Assembly (NCBI GenBank): GCA_021030915.1
Contig: JAGEMR010000060.1
Location: 62,001-126,000, forward strand
DNA: 64,000 nt
Direction: 5' to 3'
From: Astrothelium macrocarpum
Taxonomy: Eukaryota > Ascomycota > Dothideomycetes > Trypetheliales > Trypetheliaceae
The first letter of the stretch is position 1. The number at the start of each line of letters is the position of its first letter. The notes beneath the pieces are model-generated. The model saw only the letters and a program-made list of their open reading frames with translations, did no database searches and was not told the DNA's origin. Shown here piece after piece: positions 19,393 to 29,324 of the stretch. A program made the translations under genes and the position numbers.

Positions 19393-20244
19393 ATGAATAC
19401 TCACATTCACAGCATTGTCACGTCTCCGATCACATCCTACGCCGACCAAATTTACTCCATCCACCGCAATCGCTCGTCCGCAGGATTTTCCCTGGACATA
19501 CCTCTAATTATGCTTGTGGCTTCGATACTCAAGTACGTCACTCCATTCGGCGCTTTGGGATGTTGATTGCTAATTAATTCTCTGTCTAGGGTATTCTACT
19601 GGCTCACAGCACGCTTTGAGACTTCGCTTCTTGTACAAGCCGTAATCATGATAGTTGTCCAGATACTCCTGCTGAACGTTTCTTTGAGATATCGCAATTT
19701 TTCAACATCCAGCTCAGCCGCCCAACGAGATCTCAACACACCGTTTGCTAGTACGCAAGGCTCTGATCAGGGTGCAAGACCATACAACTTTTGGCAATGG
19801 CGATCGACCCGACCATACTGGATGTTCGTGGGATATTACGTTGGAAGTCTTATAGCTCTACAGCTTTTGTTGGGCTGGTCCTCATGGTTCTCCATCTTAC
19901 AAGGTTACGTTGCTCTTGGTGTTGAAGCCACGCTTCCTTTGCCCCAGGTCATGGCAAACGAAAAAGCTCAATCGTGCAAAGGATTTCGGCTCAGCGTTTT
20001 GGTAAACTGGCTTCTCGGAGATGCCATGAAGATGACGTACTTTTTCTTGGCTCCGACTCCTATTCCATGGGCATTCAAACTTTGTGGTTTATTTCAGTCG
20101 GCATGCGATGCATACCTGGGAGTACAGTATTGGAGGTACGAAGCGGGACAACGCGGAGATGCTGTCCAAGATGGCGTGACGAAAGAAGGCGCTATGGAAC
20201 TTGGCGACATGTGGAAGCCTGCCAAAGACCCAAGATATCGATAA
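19393..20244 (+). CDS. PQ-loop repeat membrane protein (Any1/SLC66-like)
   Basis: The model joins 19393-19532 and 19590-20244, 264 residues, the usual size of this group. The 57-base intron starts GTACGT and ends CTAG, and removing it joins SAGFSLDIPLIMLVASILK to VFYW, which is the first PQ-loop motif of the family. A second repeat (LSVLVNWLLGDAMKMTYFFL and QSACDAYLGVQYW) follows in the C-terminal half. Seven hydrophobic segments are expected. Yeast Any1 and human SLC66A2 (PQLC1), the best-known relatives, act at endosomes and Golgi in phospholipid balance; that role here is inferred from family only. The start at 19393 follows a stop codon closely and gives a short N-terminus, so an extra upstream exon cannot be excluded. 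Confidence 0.82.
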
Positions 20245-20774
20245 CAGATGTATCCAGCGGGTAGAAGATCGAAGAGGATCAGACAATGGGACGATGAATG
20301 ACTCTACTTTTTTAAACCTGGTTTCTCAGATAGTAGATTCCTGGGAGAGGAGTGAGGTGGCCATTCGGGTCTCGTGGAACATGGCTTGATCAAAACCCTG
20401 CTACCACTGGTAGACCATTACATGGACGGTTTCGACGTGGTGAGCATGAAAGTTGGCTGCGAACCATAAATAAGAGTCACAAATATTGCAACGCCATTAG
20501 CCGCGTAGCAGTCAAACGTGGTGGCGAAGGGGGGGGGCTCTCAATCACATGGAAACTCGAAAAGCGTACCTGTTCACAAGGAAGCTGCGTCTCTTCGTTG
20601 TATGAAGTAACACTTTCCATAAAATCGAGAGAACATCAGATGTGCATTTAATCGTGACTGCCTCCCCGAAAATATCATCAGTGATTGAGTCAAAGGTCTG
20701 CTATGAAGCATCTTATCTTTACTTTGTTGTTTAGTCCCCCGACATCGGCCGAGGGGCACATTCATAAAGCTAGC

Positions 20775-20804
20775 TTATCAGATCCGACATTTTATCAGAT
20801 CCGA
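20775..20804 (-). promoter_or_regulatory. Tandem SreA/SRE1-type GATA sites upstream of hapX
   Basis: TTATCAGATCCGA occurs twice as an exact 13-base direct repeat (20775-20787 and 20792-20804). On the minus strand each reads GATCTGATAA, a perfect match to the iron-responsive GATA factor consensus RATCWGATAA described for Aspergillus SreA and Histoplasma SRE1. They lie 66 and 49 bases before the hapX ATG. In other ascomycetes SreA represses hapX when iron is plentiful, so these are probably the operator of that loop. Confidence 0.75.
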
Positions 20805-20827
20805 ATTCATCCCGATTATTACACTAG

Positions 20828-20832
20828 CCAAT
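20828..20832 (+). promoter_or_regulatory. CCAAT box next to the hapX start codon
   Basis: CCAAT lies 8 bases before the ATG. HapX acts with the CCAAT-binding complex, so an autoregulatory site is conceivable, but the position inside the probable 5' leader is unusual and a five-base match is weak evidence. Confidence 0.25.
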
Positions 20833-20840
20833 CAGTTGCC

Positions 20841-22508
20841 ATGTGTGTCGACGCAAATCTTCAGAACGAGCAACAACAATACTCTCCAGAAGCACAAAGA
20901 TCTGAACCAACCCTTCCTACTCTTGTGCCAAATCCCGATCAAACAAACCCTCCCAGCTATCCTCGGCTTGGTCCGTCTAAGAGTCTTCTCAAGCCAATTC
21001 AGCCATCTGGGAATTACAATCTTATCACAAATCCTATTACACTACCTCCTTTGACAACGGACAATTCACTGGATCCAGAGACAGAGGCTTCAGGTCAAGC
21101 TGTGTCTGGCCAACGATGGGAAGTGAGGCCGAGGCCTCGACCCGGCCGAAAGCTGGCCACCGATGCTCCTGATACGAAGCGTAAGCAACAAAATCGAGAA
21201 GCCCAACGAGCATTCAGAGAGAGGCGAGCACAGAGGGTTAGCGAGCTCGAGGCGGAGCTTCAAAAGACAAAAGATGAACATCGACACAATATTGCGCTTA
21301 TGTGGCAGCACTGTGAAGACGAAAAGACTGAGTTTATGAAGAAATGGAGGGAGAATTTCGGTGGTGCACTGGAGGAAGACAAGAACCGAATGACTGATCA
21401 GCTCCGTCGTAAAGATGATGAGATTCTCAGAAAGGATACGGAAATTCATTATTGGAAAGAGAAAGCACAGAAAGCCATGGGCATTGACACGCAATTAACC
21501 CCGCCTCCGTATGGGTCTTCTATGGGTCAGCCATTCAACAACCCAAGTTCTTCTTCGAATATCGCTCCACCAATTTATCCGAGCATGCCCAGTGTCAATA
21601 CCATGCCTACGTCTACAATTTCACGACCATCATTTTCTGACAATATATATGGATCGACGTTTTTCCGGAACAGCCTTTCAGATCCATTTGGCTTTCGACC
21701 AAGTCTTCCCGATTCCCGTACAGTCCAGCCAAGCTCCAGAAATACTACGGGGGCTTCGGGTCCAGGCTTTGGCACATCGTCTTCAACGGGCGTTTCTGAA
21801 AGCTGTGGGAACTGCACAGAAGACAATTGTCCTTGCGTTGACGAGCTTATAGATGACTCAAACGCAAGCATCGTCCGCCACCCTTCCGCAGCCAACCCAC
21901 CCATCTCCCCCACCGATTCTCGAACCTTCGGCGCTGCTGATGTCTCGGCGGATCCATCAGGGAGAGAAATCGACTTTACCAGTACTGGCTCGCGCCAGAC
22001 CAACCAGCAAACCTCAGAACCAGGCAGCTGCGCCAACTGCCAAGCCAACCCCGACCAACGGCGGTTCTGCCAAACCCTCCATCAATCCGCCAAGCACACC
22101 GATCAACCACGCCAGGTGAGAGACAAAGACTCCTCCGTCTCCAGCCAGCTACTTCCCTCTGGACTACGCCCCTCTGTCAGCAGCGGTAGGATGAGCTGTG
22201 ACGAGACGTACAACATCCTCTTCCCCAACCGCAATTTCTCCATGGACAGCACCTACTCGGACCTCCTCAAAGAGCTCTTCACCATGCCACCCTCACGGCG
22301 AGACAGCGGCCTGCCAGGCGCGGTGCCGCAGCGCACAGCTTTGGATGTCGACTGTGCCGGCGTGCTTGAGTTTATGCGACATAGTGGATCAGGTTCTGCG
22401 CCAGGGCATAAGGTGCCGACGACGAGGCCACAGGGACAGATACAGGGCGAGGTCGAGCAGGAATCGGCAGTGCAAGAATTGCGTGGTAGAGGGGAGCAGG
22501 GGGAATAG
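20841..22508 (+). CDS. hapX: HapX-type bZIP iron-homeostasis regulator
   Basis: Nuclear transcription factor that partners the CCAAT-binding complex and adjusts iron use and storage to iron supply. In the 555-residue protein from the ATG at 20841, the Hap4-like CBC-binding motif is RWEVRPRPRPGRK (about residues 91-105). The bZIP basic region follows directly (KRKQQNREAQRAFRERRAQR, about 113-133), then a long coiled coil to about 210. Cys-rich regions follow: CGNCTEDNCPC near 322 and CANCQANPDQRRFC near 397-410, the type that senses Fe-S clusters in HapX. The C-terminal MSCDETYNILF block also resembles the family. I chose this ATG because the preceding open frame lacks an ATG before residue 7 and carries regulatory sites. 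Two perfect SreA-type motifs upstream support the identification. Confidence 0.85.
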   Translation: MCVDANLQNEQQQYSPEAQRSEPTLPTLVPNPDQTNPPSYPRLGPSKSLLKPIQPSGNYNLITNPITLPPLTTDNSLDPETEASGQAVSGQRWEVRPRPRPGRKLATDAPDTKRKQQNREAQRAFRERRAQRVSELEAELQKTKDEHRHNIALMWQHCEDEKTEFMKKWRENFGGALEEDKNRMTDQLRRKDDEILRKDTEIHYWKEKAQKAMGIDTQLTPPPYGSSMGQPFNNPSSSSNIAPPIYPSMPSVNTMPTSTISRPSFSDNIYGSTFFRNSLSDPFGFRPSLPDSRTVQPSSRNTTGASGPGFGTSSSTGVSESCGNCTEDNCPCVDELIDDSNASIVRHPSAANPPISPTDSRTFGAADVSADPSGREIDFTSTGSRQTNQQTSEPGSCANCQANPDQRRFCQTLHQSAKHTDQPRQVRDKDSSVSSQLLPSGLRPSVSSGRMSCDETYNILFPNRNFSMDSTYSDLLKELFTMPPSRRDSGLPGAVPQRTALDVDCAGVLEFMRHSGSGSAPGHKVPTTRPQGQIQGEVEQESAVQELRGRGEQGE

Positions 22509-23983
22509 AAGTTGTAACGGCTGGTGCTTTGTCATGATTCTACGATCTTCACTCCGGATACGGCCTTGGTTTTGGACTTGCGGATTACCTTCTTTTTGTG
22601 TCGGTGTTGCAGGTGAACTAGTTCGGATAGGGTAAGAACTGTTGGGAGATTGCATTTCCGCGTTGAAAAATGAGCTGTTGAGTAATACAGTTTCGATTCA
22701 AGAGTGTAGTATTGAGTGGCTGCAGTCCCGAGTTGAGGACAGGTTGTCAAATGACTGCACTTTTCAGTTGAAGGATGAGCATTTCAGATGGCGTGGGTGG
22801 TAGGATGGGTTGATCAATCGTTGCATTTTCAAATTAAACAAACAGCGGCAACTGGGTGATGGCACTTCTAAGCTGTAGCATGGAAGAAGCGTCAGAGGAC
22901 CTTACTTTCGTATCTCAAGTCCTATCATTAGTTAATAAGATAAACAAAACAATTGATCTGTTTCAACACAGCGCCGTAATTTGTGGTCGATGCAAAAGCG
23001 GTACAACATAGCTTTCCAAAATGACCATATTGATGCCCATATCGGATTAAGATCTAAAATTCTTGGCCCTTTTGCTAACAACCATCACAAGCTTTAGCTT
23101 GGTCTCGCTAGTGTTACCCCTTTATCCCAAGTGTGGTTAGCTAACATCCATCCTCCCGATCCTGCCTTCGACGTAAAGACGAGGCGGCCGAAATGCTTCG
23201 ATGCCCTCGATCTTATTGAACGTCAAATTCAACGATAATTGAACCATGGACAGGAGAAGAGGAGTCTGTGGCATATCTCTACATCCAAAGCCACGACCTT
23301 GCCTGATCGCGACCCAAGTGGACCTTCGTTATCTTGACTTGGTGGCGCTCTTTACAACACTTGTTGATTTCCCAATTTCCTCGTATTTTTAACCACTTGA
23401 CTACACAGTTCGGCTCTTTGCCAATATACTCACGTCTATGCAGATGATCGAAACGTTTGTATACGTAATGGGGGAGTCTTTCAAACCAGAAAGACAACCG
23501 CCAGTCGGCGAAAATTTAAGTTCCAAGATCTGAGAGTCCTCACCAAGAAAATGCTATCACATCGATGAACTGGTTCGAGCGCAATTTCACCTACTACTAC
23601 AATAGATCTTCATGCCTGACAGTCTAAGAATCGGATTCGAGAGCTGTATTAATTATTTCTGTTCATTTTGAGGAAGCATGTAGCAGCTCAATCGAGCCAG
23701 AATTGCATGTCCGACTTTTTCTATTAGCCGCGAGGAACTTAATGGCAAGACATGTATCTCCTGCTGTTCGAGGCTGTTGGGCAGGGTCATGTGCCCTAAT
23801 ACGATCGGATGCAAGGTCCATGCTCTATCAAGATACCGTAATGTAAGCGGGGTTATTTGGCAGCCTTCCACAAGCTGATCCAAGTAGTATCAGAGTGTGT
23901 CGCGCACTAGGCTAGCCACCCACATTGACTGACATTCTATACACCGGTCGAGGGGAGCATCAACAGGGCTAGCTTGACGAGAT
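22509..23983. other. 1.5-kb intergenic region
   Basis: No gene is seen. Frames are short (72-76 codons) and unrecognisable. It separates hapX from the NACHT gene and probably contains the latter's promoter. Confidence 0.45.
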
Positions 23984-26900
23984 ATGGAGGCTATTGCAAC
24001 GTTATCGTTCGCCTGCAACGTCATACAGCTCGTTGAAACAGGGTGCAAAATTGCTTCCACAGCCAATCACATCTTCAAAGAGGGCTCCTCCAGAGACCAT
24101 CAGAGTCTGCAGGAGAATTGCAATCGTCTCAGTCAGATAATTTTGCCCGTGAAAAAACATCTGGACACAGCAACGAAGCCCGTTAATCAGGATCTCGCTG
24201 AATTAGACACCACTGCTAGAGACGCTGTCGAAGCAGCAAGCGACCTTCAAACCAGGCTGAACAAGCTTTGCGGTATTGGACGGCGACGAGATGCATTGAG
24301 CAAGGCATTCAAAATTTTCTGGGGAACCAAAGAAATTGAACGCCTTAATGAGCGTCTCACACGCTGTCAAACGCTTCTCAATACGTCACTCCTCTCACGG
24401 CTCTTCTCTCAAAGCGAGCTTGCCACAATACAGCAACGGGATGACTCCGAGCAGTTGGACAAGGCCATTCAAGCTTTAATAAGAGCTTTAGCTACTGGTC
24501 AGAACGGGATTTGCGACCTCATAGCATCTCAAACAGATGCCCTGAGAGACGTGACTGATCAGCAGCATGTACAGACAAGAGAAGTTGTTGCGGCCAATTT
24601 TCGTAACGCTGCTGCAAAGCATGCTGATGCAGATAAGCACAACGGATTATTAGAGAGCCTTCGGTTCAGTGAAATGAATCAGAGGAAAAATGCTATCCCG
24701 GACTCGTATCCGAATACGTTCCGTTGGGTCTTCGATCGTGATCGGTTTAAGGCTAACCATGGCTTCATTGCTTGGCTAGAAGGCAAACAGCCCGTATATT
24801 GGATCCAGGGAAAAGCTGGCTCGGGTAAGAGCTGTCTTATGAAACACATTGTTCACACATTGGAGACTGGGGAGATTCTTCGGAATAGTCCCACTCAGAA
24901 GCAATTGATGATGCTTTCATTCTTTTGTTGGCTTTCTGGTACAGCATACCAGAAGAGTCTGCAAGGTATGCTATGTACGCTGATTTACCAGGCACTTATA
25001 AACAGCCCACGGACGATTGATAGCCTGTTTGAGAATTTTGCCCGACTGGATCTTAAGAAGTCAGTTGAAGATTGGTCTATCACAGAGCTAAAACTCTGCT
25101 TTTTACACACCATTAAAATTCTTCTTTCCAGTCATTTCATATGCATCTTTATTGATGGGCTCGACGAGATCGATAATGCGGAAGATCCCCTCCAATTTCT
25201 CTCGTTATTTGATGAGCTCAGAATCTTAGACGTGAAAGTTTGCATCTCCAGTCGGTCATCAACGCCTTTGCGTCAAGTTCTGGAGACATACCCAGGTTTG
25301 CGTGTGCAAGATCTAACGTCATCCGACATCGAGCTGTTCGTCCGAGGTAGCATCGCAGATCTTGTTGTGCTCCATCCAATCACTCTGAATCATATCGAAC
25401 AGAGGCGGTTGACAAAAACCATTGTCGACAAGGCTCAGGGCGTATTTCTGTGGGTCCATCTCGTGCTTCGAAATATCCAGAGAGGTTACTACTTTTTTGA
25501 TACCGCAGATGGATTGCTCGATCGAGTAGAAAAGCTCCCGAATGGAATCCAAGCATTATATGAAGATATGCTGCGTAGAATAGGGCCTGATCTCGAAAAA
25601 TACCAGGAAGAAGCCTCATTCTATCTCCACGCTTGTTTGGAGAGCCCTTCTATGATCTCAGCAATACAGATGATGTTGATGATGTGGGGTCGGAATCAGC
25701 AAATCCTATTAGGAGAACCCATTCAATTTCCCAACGCGAAACTTCTGAAGGAATCTGAGTATACTCTGTCGCGCATCGAATCAATTTGTGGTGGCTTACT
25801 TCACATAACCACAAAAGACAGTTCAGGAACGAATTCGAGCGGGGCTAATAAGTCTAATGTCGATGTATTGCGGACAAATCAGTCCGACGATCAGAGTCAG
25901 TTACAAAAATTAGAGGAATTTGCCCGCTACAAACACGTGCTGTTCATACATCGCACTGTTCGTGATTTTCTTCTCGACAGTGTACCAGGTCAGCAAATGC
26001 TTGGAAAATGCAAGCACGAACCACCCTGGATTAGGCAGAGGCTTATGGAGACACGATTTGTCTCAGAACTCATATCTTTAGATAAATGGGGCCTTCTTTT
26101 GAGATTTGCTCGGTTCGATGGTATTTTACTCGTTTTTAGGCAGCTACTAAAAACGATGGAGCAAGCACAGTCCCCTTTAGAAGTTGTTGGGTTCCTTGAT
26201 TATATATGTACTCAGTTCTTTCATCAACGGTTCTCAGTTTCTCAAGATTGGGTTTATTACTTGGTAAGGCAACGCGGTGGCTTTGTCACCTCGCACTACT
26301 ATACCTATGCGATCGATTTTGTTGGCTTGTTCATCGAGGCCAGGACCTGTCCTTCTCTTCATGGAATGTTGGATCAATCTTTCGGACTCAGCTCTCCGGC
26401 TAAAGCCCCCGACGGAACTCGAGGTCATGATGGACGTTCCAATTATTTGACATATCTATTCCTTTGCCTCTGCAATAGATACCTTAACGACGATACTACT
26501 GTTTTCTTACGAATATTGAACGGAGATTCGATCGCGGGTACACGGCCAAACCATGCATTCTACTTGCCCGCGCATTGGCCCCGGAAGGTGACACTTTGGA
26601 CGGAATTGCTTCATATCTGGGATAGAGCAATATCCGACAAATCTAATGGCGACGTCCTAAATGATCAGTTGCTACAAAAGCTTCTTCATGCAGGCGCTAG
26701 CCTTAATGATAAGGCCTTTTTTGAAATGGATTTGTCTGGCACCACAGTTGACACTTGGAATTGTCCGAACCGAGCCACGTTCAGAAATGACAGGTCTAGC
26801 TTGGATTATATTATTTGCGAGGTTAGCTTCGCAAGCGCTTTGAACATTATACGCCAAGCAACGTATTTGCGGCTAGGCACTAAGTTGAACCTTGACACTC

Positions 26901-27394
26901 TTCAAAATGGTAATTGTCAAGGGATAAAACCGGTTTTGGTGCGGTTGAAGGATTGGGAAGGAGCGCTGAAGATAGCAAACGGGCAAGACTCGGTTTATCT
27001 TGCTATGAGGTTCCTTCAAGCTCGACTTGCCGCTCACAAAGACAAGAGCATCTGGTCGCCCCCAATATGCGCTTCAGACGATGAGTACGAGAACCTTGCA
27101 TTTCCCTGCACCGGTGCTCCTCGCGAGAAGAGTTCAAAGTACTTGGGGGACATCGTACAGCGAGCTCAACAAATGTACGAGCGAGGAGTTCCGCTCGTCG
27201 ACAGTGAGCAGTGGTCAATGAAGAATGGCTACATCAAGCACAAGAATGATCCCATCGTGCTACAGCAACATCAAGACATACTTCAAGCGGGTCGCGAGTA
27301 TATGAAGGCCCTCAAAGAATCGGGACATGGCCCGGATTGGGTTGCAATCGACGTGGCACGTCGTAAGTATGAGCAGGGAAAAGAAATACCGTAG
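23984..27394 (+). CDS. NACHT-domain NLR-like protein with fungal STAND N-terminal domain
   Basis: Intronless protein of 1136 residues, probably a cytosolic signal-transducing NTPase of the STAND class. Residues 1 to about 150 form a helical domain beginning MEAIATLSFACNVIQLVE, of the Helo-like type common at the front of fungal STAND proteins. The NACHT domain follows: Walker A GKAGSGKS at 276-283 and Walker B IFIDGLDEID with the acidic residues at 391-395, then SSRSSTPLRQVLE as the sensor region. The middle contains the helical GVFLWVHLVLRNIQRG and FIHRTVRDFLLD blocks that follow NACHT in this family. The last 400 residues show no WD40, ankyrin or TPR repeats. Such proteins take part in allorecognition and programmed cell death in some fungi, but no ligand or partner is known here. 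It faces a HET-domain gene tail to tail, 340 bases away. Confidence 0.85.
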   Translation: MEAIATLSFACNVIQLVETGCKIASTANHIFKEGSSRDHQSLQENCNRLSQIILPVKKHLDTATKPVNQDLAELDTTARDAVEAASDLQTRLNKLCGIGRRRDALSKAFKIFWGTKEIERLNERLTRCQTLLNTSLLSRLFSQSELATIQQRDDSEQLDKAIQALIRALATGQNGICDLIASQTDALRDVTDQQHVQTREVVAANFRNAAAKHADADKHNGLLESLRFSEMNQRKNAIPDSYPNTFRWVFDRDRFKANHGFIAWLEGKQPVYWIQGKAGSGKSCLMKHIVHTLETGEILRNSPTQKQLMMLSFFCWLSGTAYQKSLQGMLCTLIYQALINSPRTIDSLFENFARLDLKKSVEDWSITELKLCFLHTIKILLSSHFICIFIDGLDEIDNAEDPLQFLSLFDELRILDVKVCISSRSSTPLRQVLETYPGLRVQDLTSSDIELFVRGSIADLVVLHPITLNHIEQRRLTKTIVDKAQGVFLWVHLVLRNIQRGYYFFDTADGLLDRVEKLPNGIQALYEDMLRRIGPDLEKYQEEASFYLHACLESPSMISAIQMMLMMWGRNQQILLGEPIQFPNAKLLKESEYTLSRIESICGGLLHITTKDSSGTNSSGANKSNVDVLRTNQSDDQSQLQKLEEFARYKHVLFIHRTVRDFLLDSVPGQQMLGKCKHEPPWIRQRLMETRFVSELISLDKWGLLLRFARFDGILLVFRQLLKTMEQAQSPLEVVGFLDYICTQFFHQRFSVSQDWVYYLVRQRGGFVTSHYYTYAIDFVGLFIEARTCPSLHGMLDQSFGLSSPAKAPDGTRGHDGRSNYLTYLFLCLCNRYLNDDTTVFLRILNGDSIAGTRPNHAFYLPAHWPRKVTLWTELLHIWDRAISDKSNGDVLNDQLLQKLLHAGASLNDKAFFEMDLSGTTVDTWNCPNRATFRNDRSSLDYIICEVSFASALNIIRQATYLRLGTKLNLDTLQNGNCQGIKPVLVRLKDWEGALKIANGQDSVYLAMRFLQARLAAHKDKSIWSPPICASDDEYENLAFPCTGAPREKSSKYLGDIVQRAQQMYERGVPLVDSEQWSMKNGYIKHKNDPIVLQQHQDILQAGREYMKALKESGHGPDWVAIDVARRKYEQGKEIP

Positions 27395-27734
27395 TCCAGA
27401 ACTGCCCCTCTCATGGACCTTGTGTTGTGTAATGGGCTCGGCTCCACATAACGATTTCCAAATCGGGCTGCTCGCCAGTAAGCTCTCCGGGTTGCTTCTT
27501 TCAGCTCTCGGTATCTTAGAGTAGGATGAATTACCCTGAGAGACTGGTGACTTCTTGTTTGGTTTTCCCCAGATGGAGCCCCCTGGAGAGTAACAATCCT
27601 GAGACAATGTGGTGCAGCACTTAGCAAATTACCCAAGCAAAACCAAGTGTACAAGTTCTAACAACTCACAAGCACATGGTTATTAAAGTCAAAGGCGTTA
27701 ATGTGGGAAACTTTGTCGAAAGTCTGGTGCTATG
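27395..27734. other. 340-bp shared 3' interval between NACHT and HET genes
   Basis: Both genes end into this interval. Nothing resembling a gene or repeat is seen, so it should hold both polyadenylation regions. Confidence 0.6.
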
Positions 27735-29324
27735 TTATTTTATCATTACATTAACGTAAGGGCGGTCGTCCAACAGCGCGTGTCCCAAAAGTCCTAACCC
27801 GATCCGCCGATAGGATCCGGTTTCATCAACTGTAAGTACAAGAACATAGATTTCAGGAACATTCCATTCCTCGTTATGAAACTCCACATGAGCAGAGTCT
27901 AGCTCGCATCTCGAACAAGCTGTTCGTTGATTATACTTGGGCTTTTTGAGAGCGATTTGCAAAAGCCAAATTTTCGAAATATCAGGAGGGTCATCCCGCC
28001 CGTCGAGTTTGAGCCATCCAAGACTTGGCTCACTGGGTTCAGAATATACTCTGATAAAGCCGTTTCGGAAGACTTTCATTCGCAAACTTTCTATTTCTTG
28101 CATCCAGAAAATGCTGGCGCGAACAGAGAGATATGCTTCACCAGAGAGCGTTCTAATTACATACTCGGAGCTTTTCCGAATCGGTAGAAATTGGACGAAT
28201 TGAACCAAGGGTACCAAGTCAGGATTGTCAATAAACCTGACAGGACACCCATGATAGGCCCACGACCACGTAGGCACTGAACTGTCATCCAGGGAAGATA
28301 ATGACGACTTGTCGTTTTGACCTTGTGATAGCCAAAGCACGCCCATAGGAAGTTTTCCGCCCCAGACTCCGGCGTAGTATGGTGATTGCACATATTCCTG
28401 AAACGAGGCTGCTAAACCTGCAATGGCTGGTAATCGATCGCTTTCCATGGTTAAATCGCATCGACTATAAGTCTCCATCAATTTATACCAGTCACGAAGG
28501 GTTCTCATGGTCCTCCAGTCCGATCGAACGCCGACAGCATCGCTGAAGCTCCCATCTTCCGCAAAGAATCCCCGGTGGTCCTCCCAAAACAACGTATCCT
28601 CCACGCAATGCAGGGTCTTGCGTGACAAAAGCCGTTCCTGGAAAACCCAGCCTCTGGAACTGAGTAGACTTTCATCTACAAGATGTCCAAATCTTGAAAT
28701 TAAATACTCGTATTCGCAAAGGATGTTGGTCTGCTTTCTGAGACGCTTTGTTCTAGGGGATGTCATGTATTTGGAAGCTAAAAAGCCGTCCTGGTTCTCG
28801 TGCGCTGGATGAGCAGCAATGTTGATAACGGCACTTCCATAGGTATTGGCCATCAACGCTGCTTCTTTTGCCCAATCATGTCGACTATCTTGAAGGATAC
28901 ATAGGGCGTCAATCCACAAGTAGCGGATCTTCAGAACGCGCGTCAGCGTGACTGCATCCTGAAACGTCTTTGGTAGTTCAGAAAACAAGATACGCTTGCC
29001 GAAATTTTCGATCGTCGCACAAGTCGTTTGGGTACTTTGGTGTTGTCCCCATCTATGACTCAGAGTAGCGTACTGTACTGGCTCCCGGAGAGCCCCGTCT
29101 CCTGCAGCCCAAGAGCGCAACTTAACGGGGAATTCTAAAGATCCAGGAGTTGAAACATCTATCAACCGACGGGGATGATATGACTCGCCAGGCCGATTGG
29201 TTGGCTGAGACTTTTGACTTTCATCAAACCAGTGTCGAACTATTCGTAGAGACTCTGGAATCTGCAGGGTTGTTACTATGCTAAAATTTTGGATGAATAG
29301 ACGATTCCTGGAGAGTCCACCCAT
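27735..29324 (-). CDS. HET-domain (heterokaryon incompatibility) protein
   Basis: Single-exon protein of 529 residues counted from the ATG at 29324; the frame is open six codons further only through TTG. The HET domain spans about residues 85-235 and shows its three hallmark blocks: YATLSHRWG, RYLWIDALCILQDSRHDW and, after the domain core, SSRGWVFQERLLSRKTL. HET domains trigger cell death when different strains fuse, and recent work relates their fold to TIR domains. The remaining C-terminal half (PTWSWAYHG and beyond) is typical of large HET proteins and has no extra named domain. The gene converges on the NACHT gene at 23984-27394. HET genes are numerous in fungi, so a specific incompatibility role is not established. 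Confidence 0.88.
   Translation of the reverse strand: MGGLSRNRLFIQNFSIVTTLQIPESLRIVRHWFDESQKSQPTNRPGESYHPRRLIDVSTPGSLEFPVKLRSWAAGDGALREPVQYATLSHRWGQHQSTQTTCATIENFGKRILFSELPKTFQDAVTLTRVLKIRYLWIDALCILQDSRHDWAKEAALMANTYGSAVINIAAHPAHENQDGFLASKYMTSPRTKRLRKQTNILCEYEYLISRFGHLVDESLLSSRGWVFQERLLSRKTLHCVEDTLFWEDHRGFFAEDGSFSDAVGVRSDWRTMRTLRDWYKLMETYSRCDLTMESDRLPAIAGLAASFQEYVQSPYYAGVWGGKLPMGVLWLSQGQNDKSSLSSLDDSSVPTWSWAYHGCPVRFIDNPDLVPLVQFVQFLPIRKSSEYVIRTLSGEAYLSVRASIFWMQEIESLRMKVFRNGFIRVYSEPSEPSLGWLKLDGRDDPPDISKIWLLQIALKKPKYNQRTACSRCELDSAHVEFHNEEWNVPEIYVLVLTVDETGSYRRIGLGLLGHALLDDRPYVNVMIK

Larger units (their letters stand above)
20245..20840. other. hapX promoter and 5' leader
   Basis: No gene is seen. 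A frame is open from about 20685 but only from a TTG codon, so I treat it as leader. The region holds an AGATAG core at about 20329-20334, the paired SreA-type sites at 20775-20800 and a CCAAT box at 20828-20832. Confidence 0.55.

Noticed and set aside
18969..19464. Three overlapping minus-strand frames of 111-127 codons
   Set aside because: They cover the same bases in different registers, partly overlap the first exon of the PQ-loop gene on the other strand and match no family.
20685..20840. N-terminal extension of the hapX protein from a TTG codon
   Set aside because: The initiator is not ATG, the extension lacks family resemblance and it overlaps two perfect SreA sites, so it is treated as leader.
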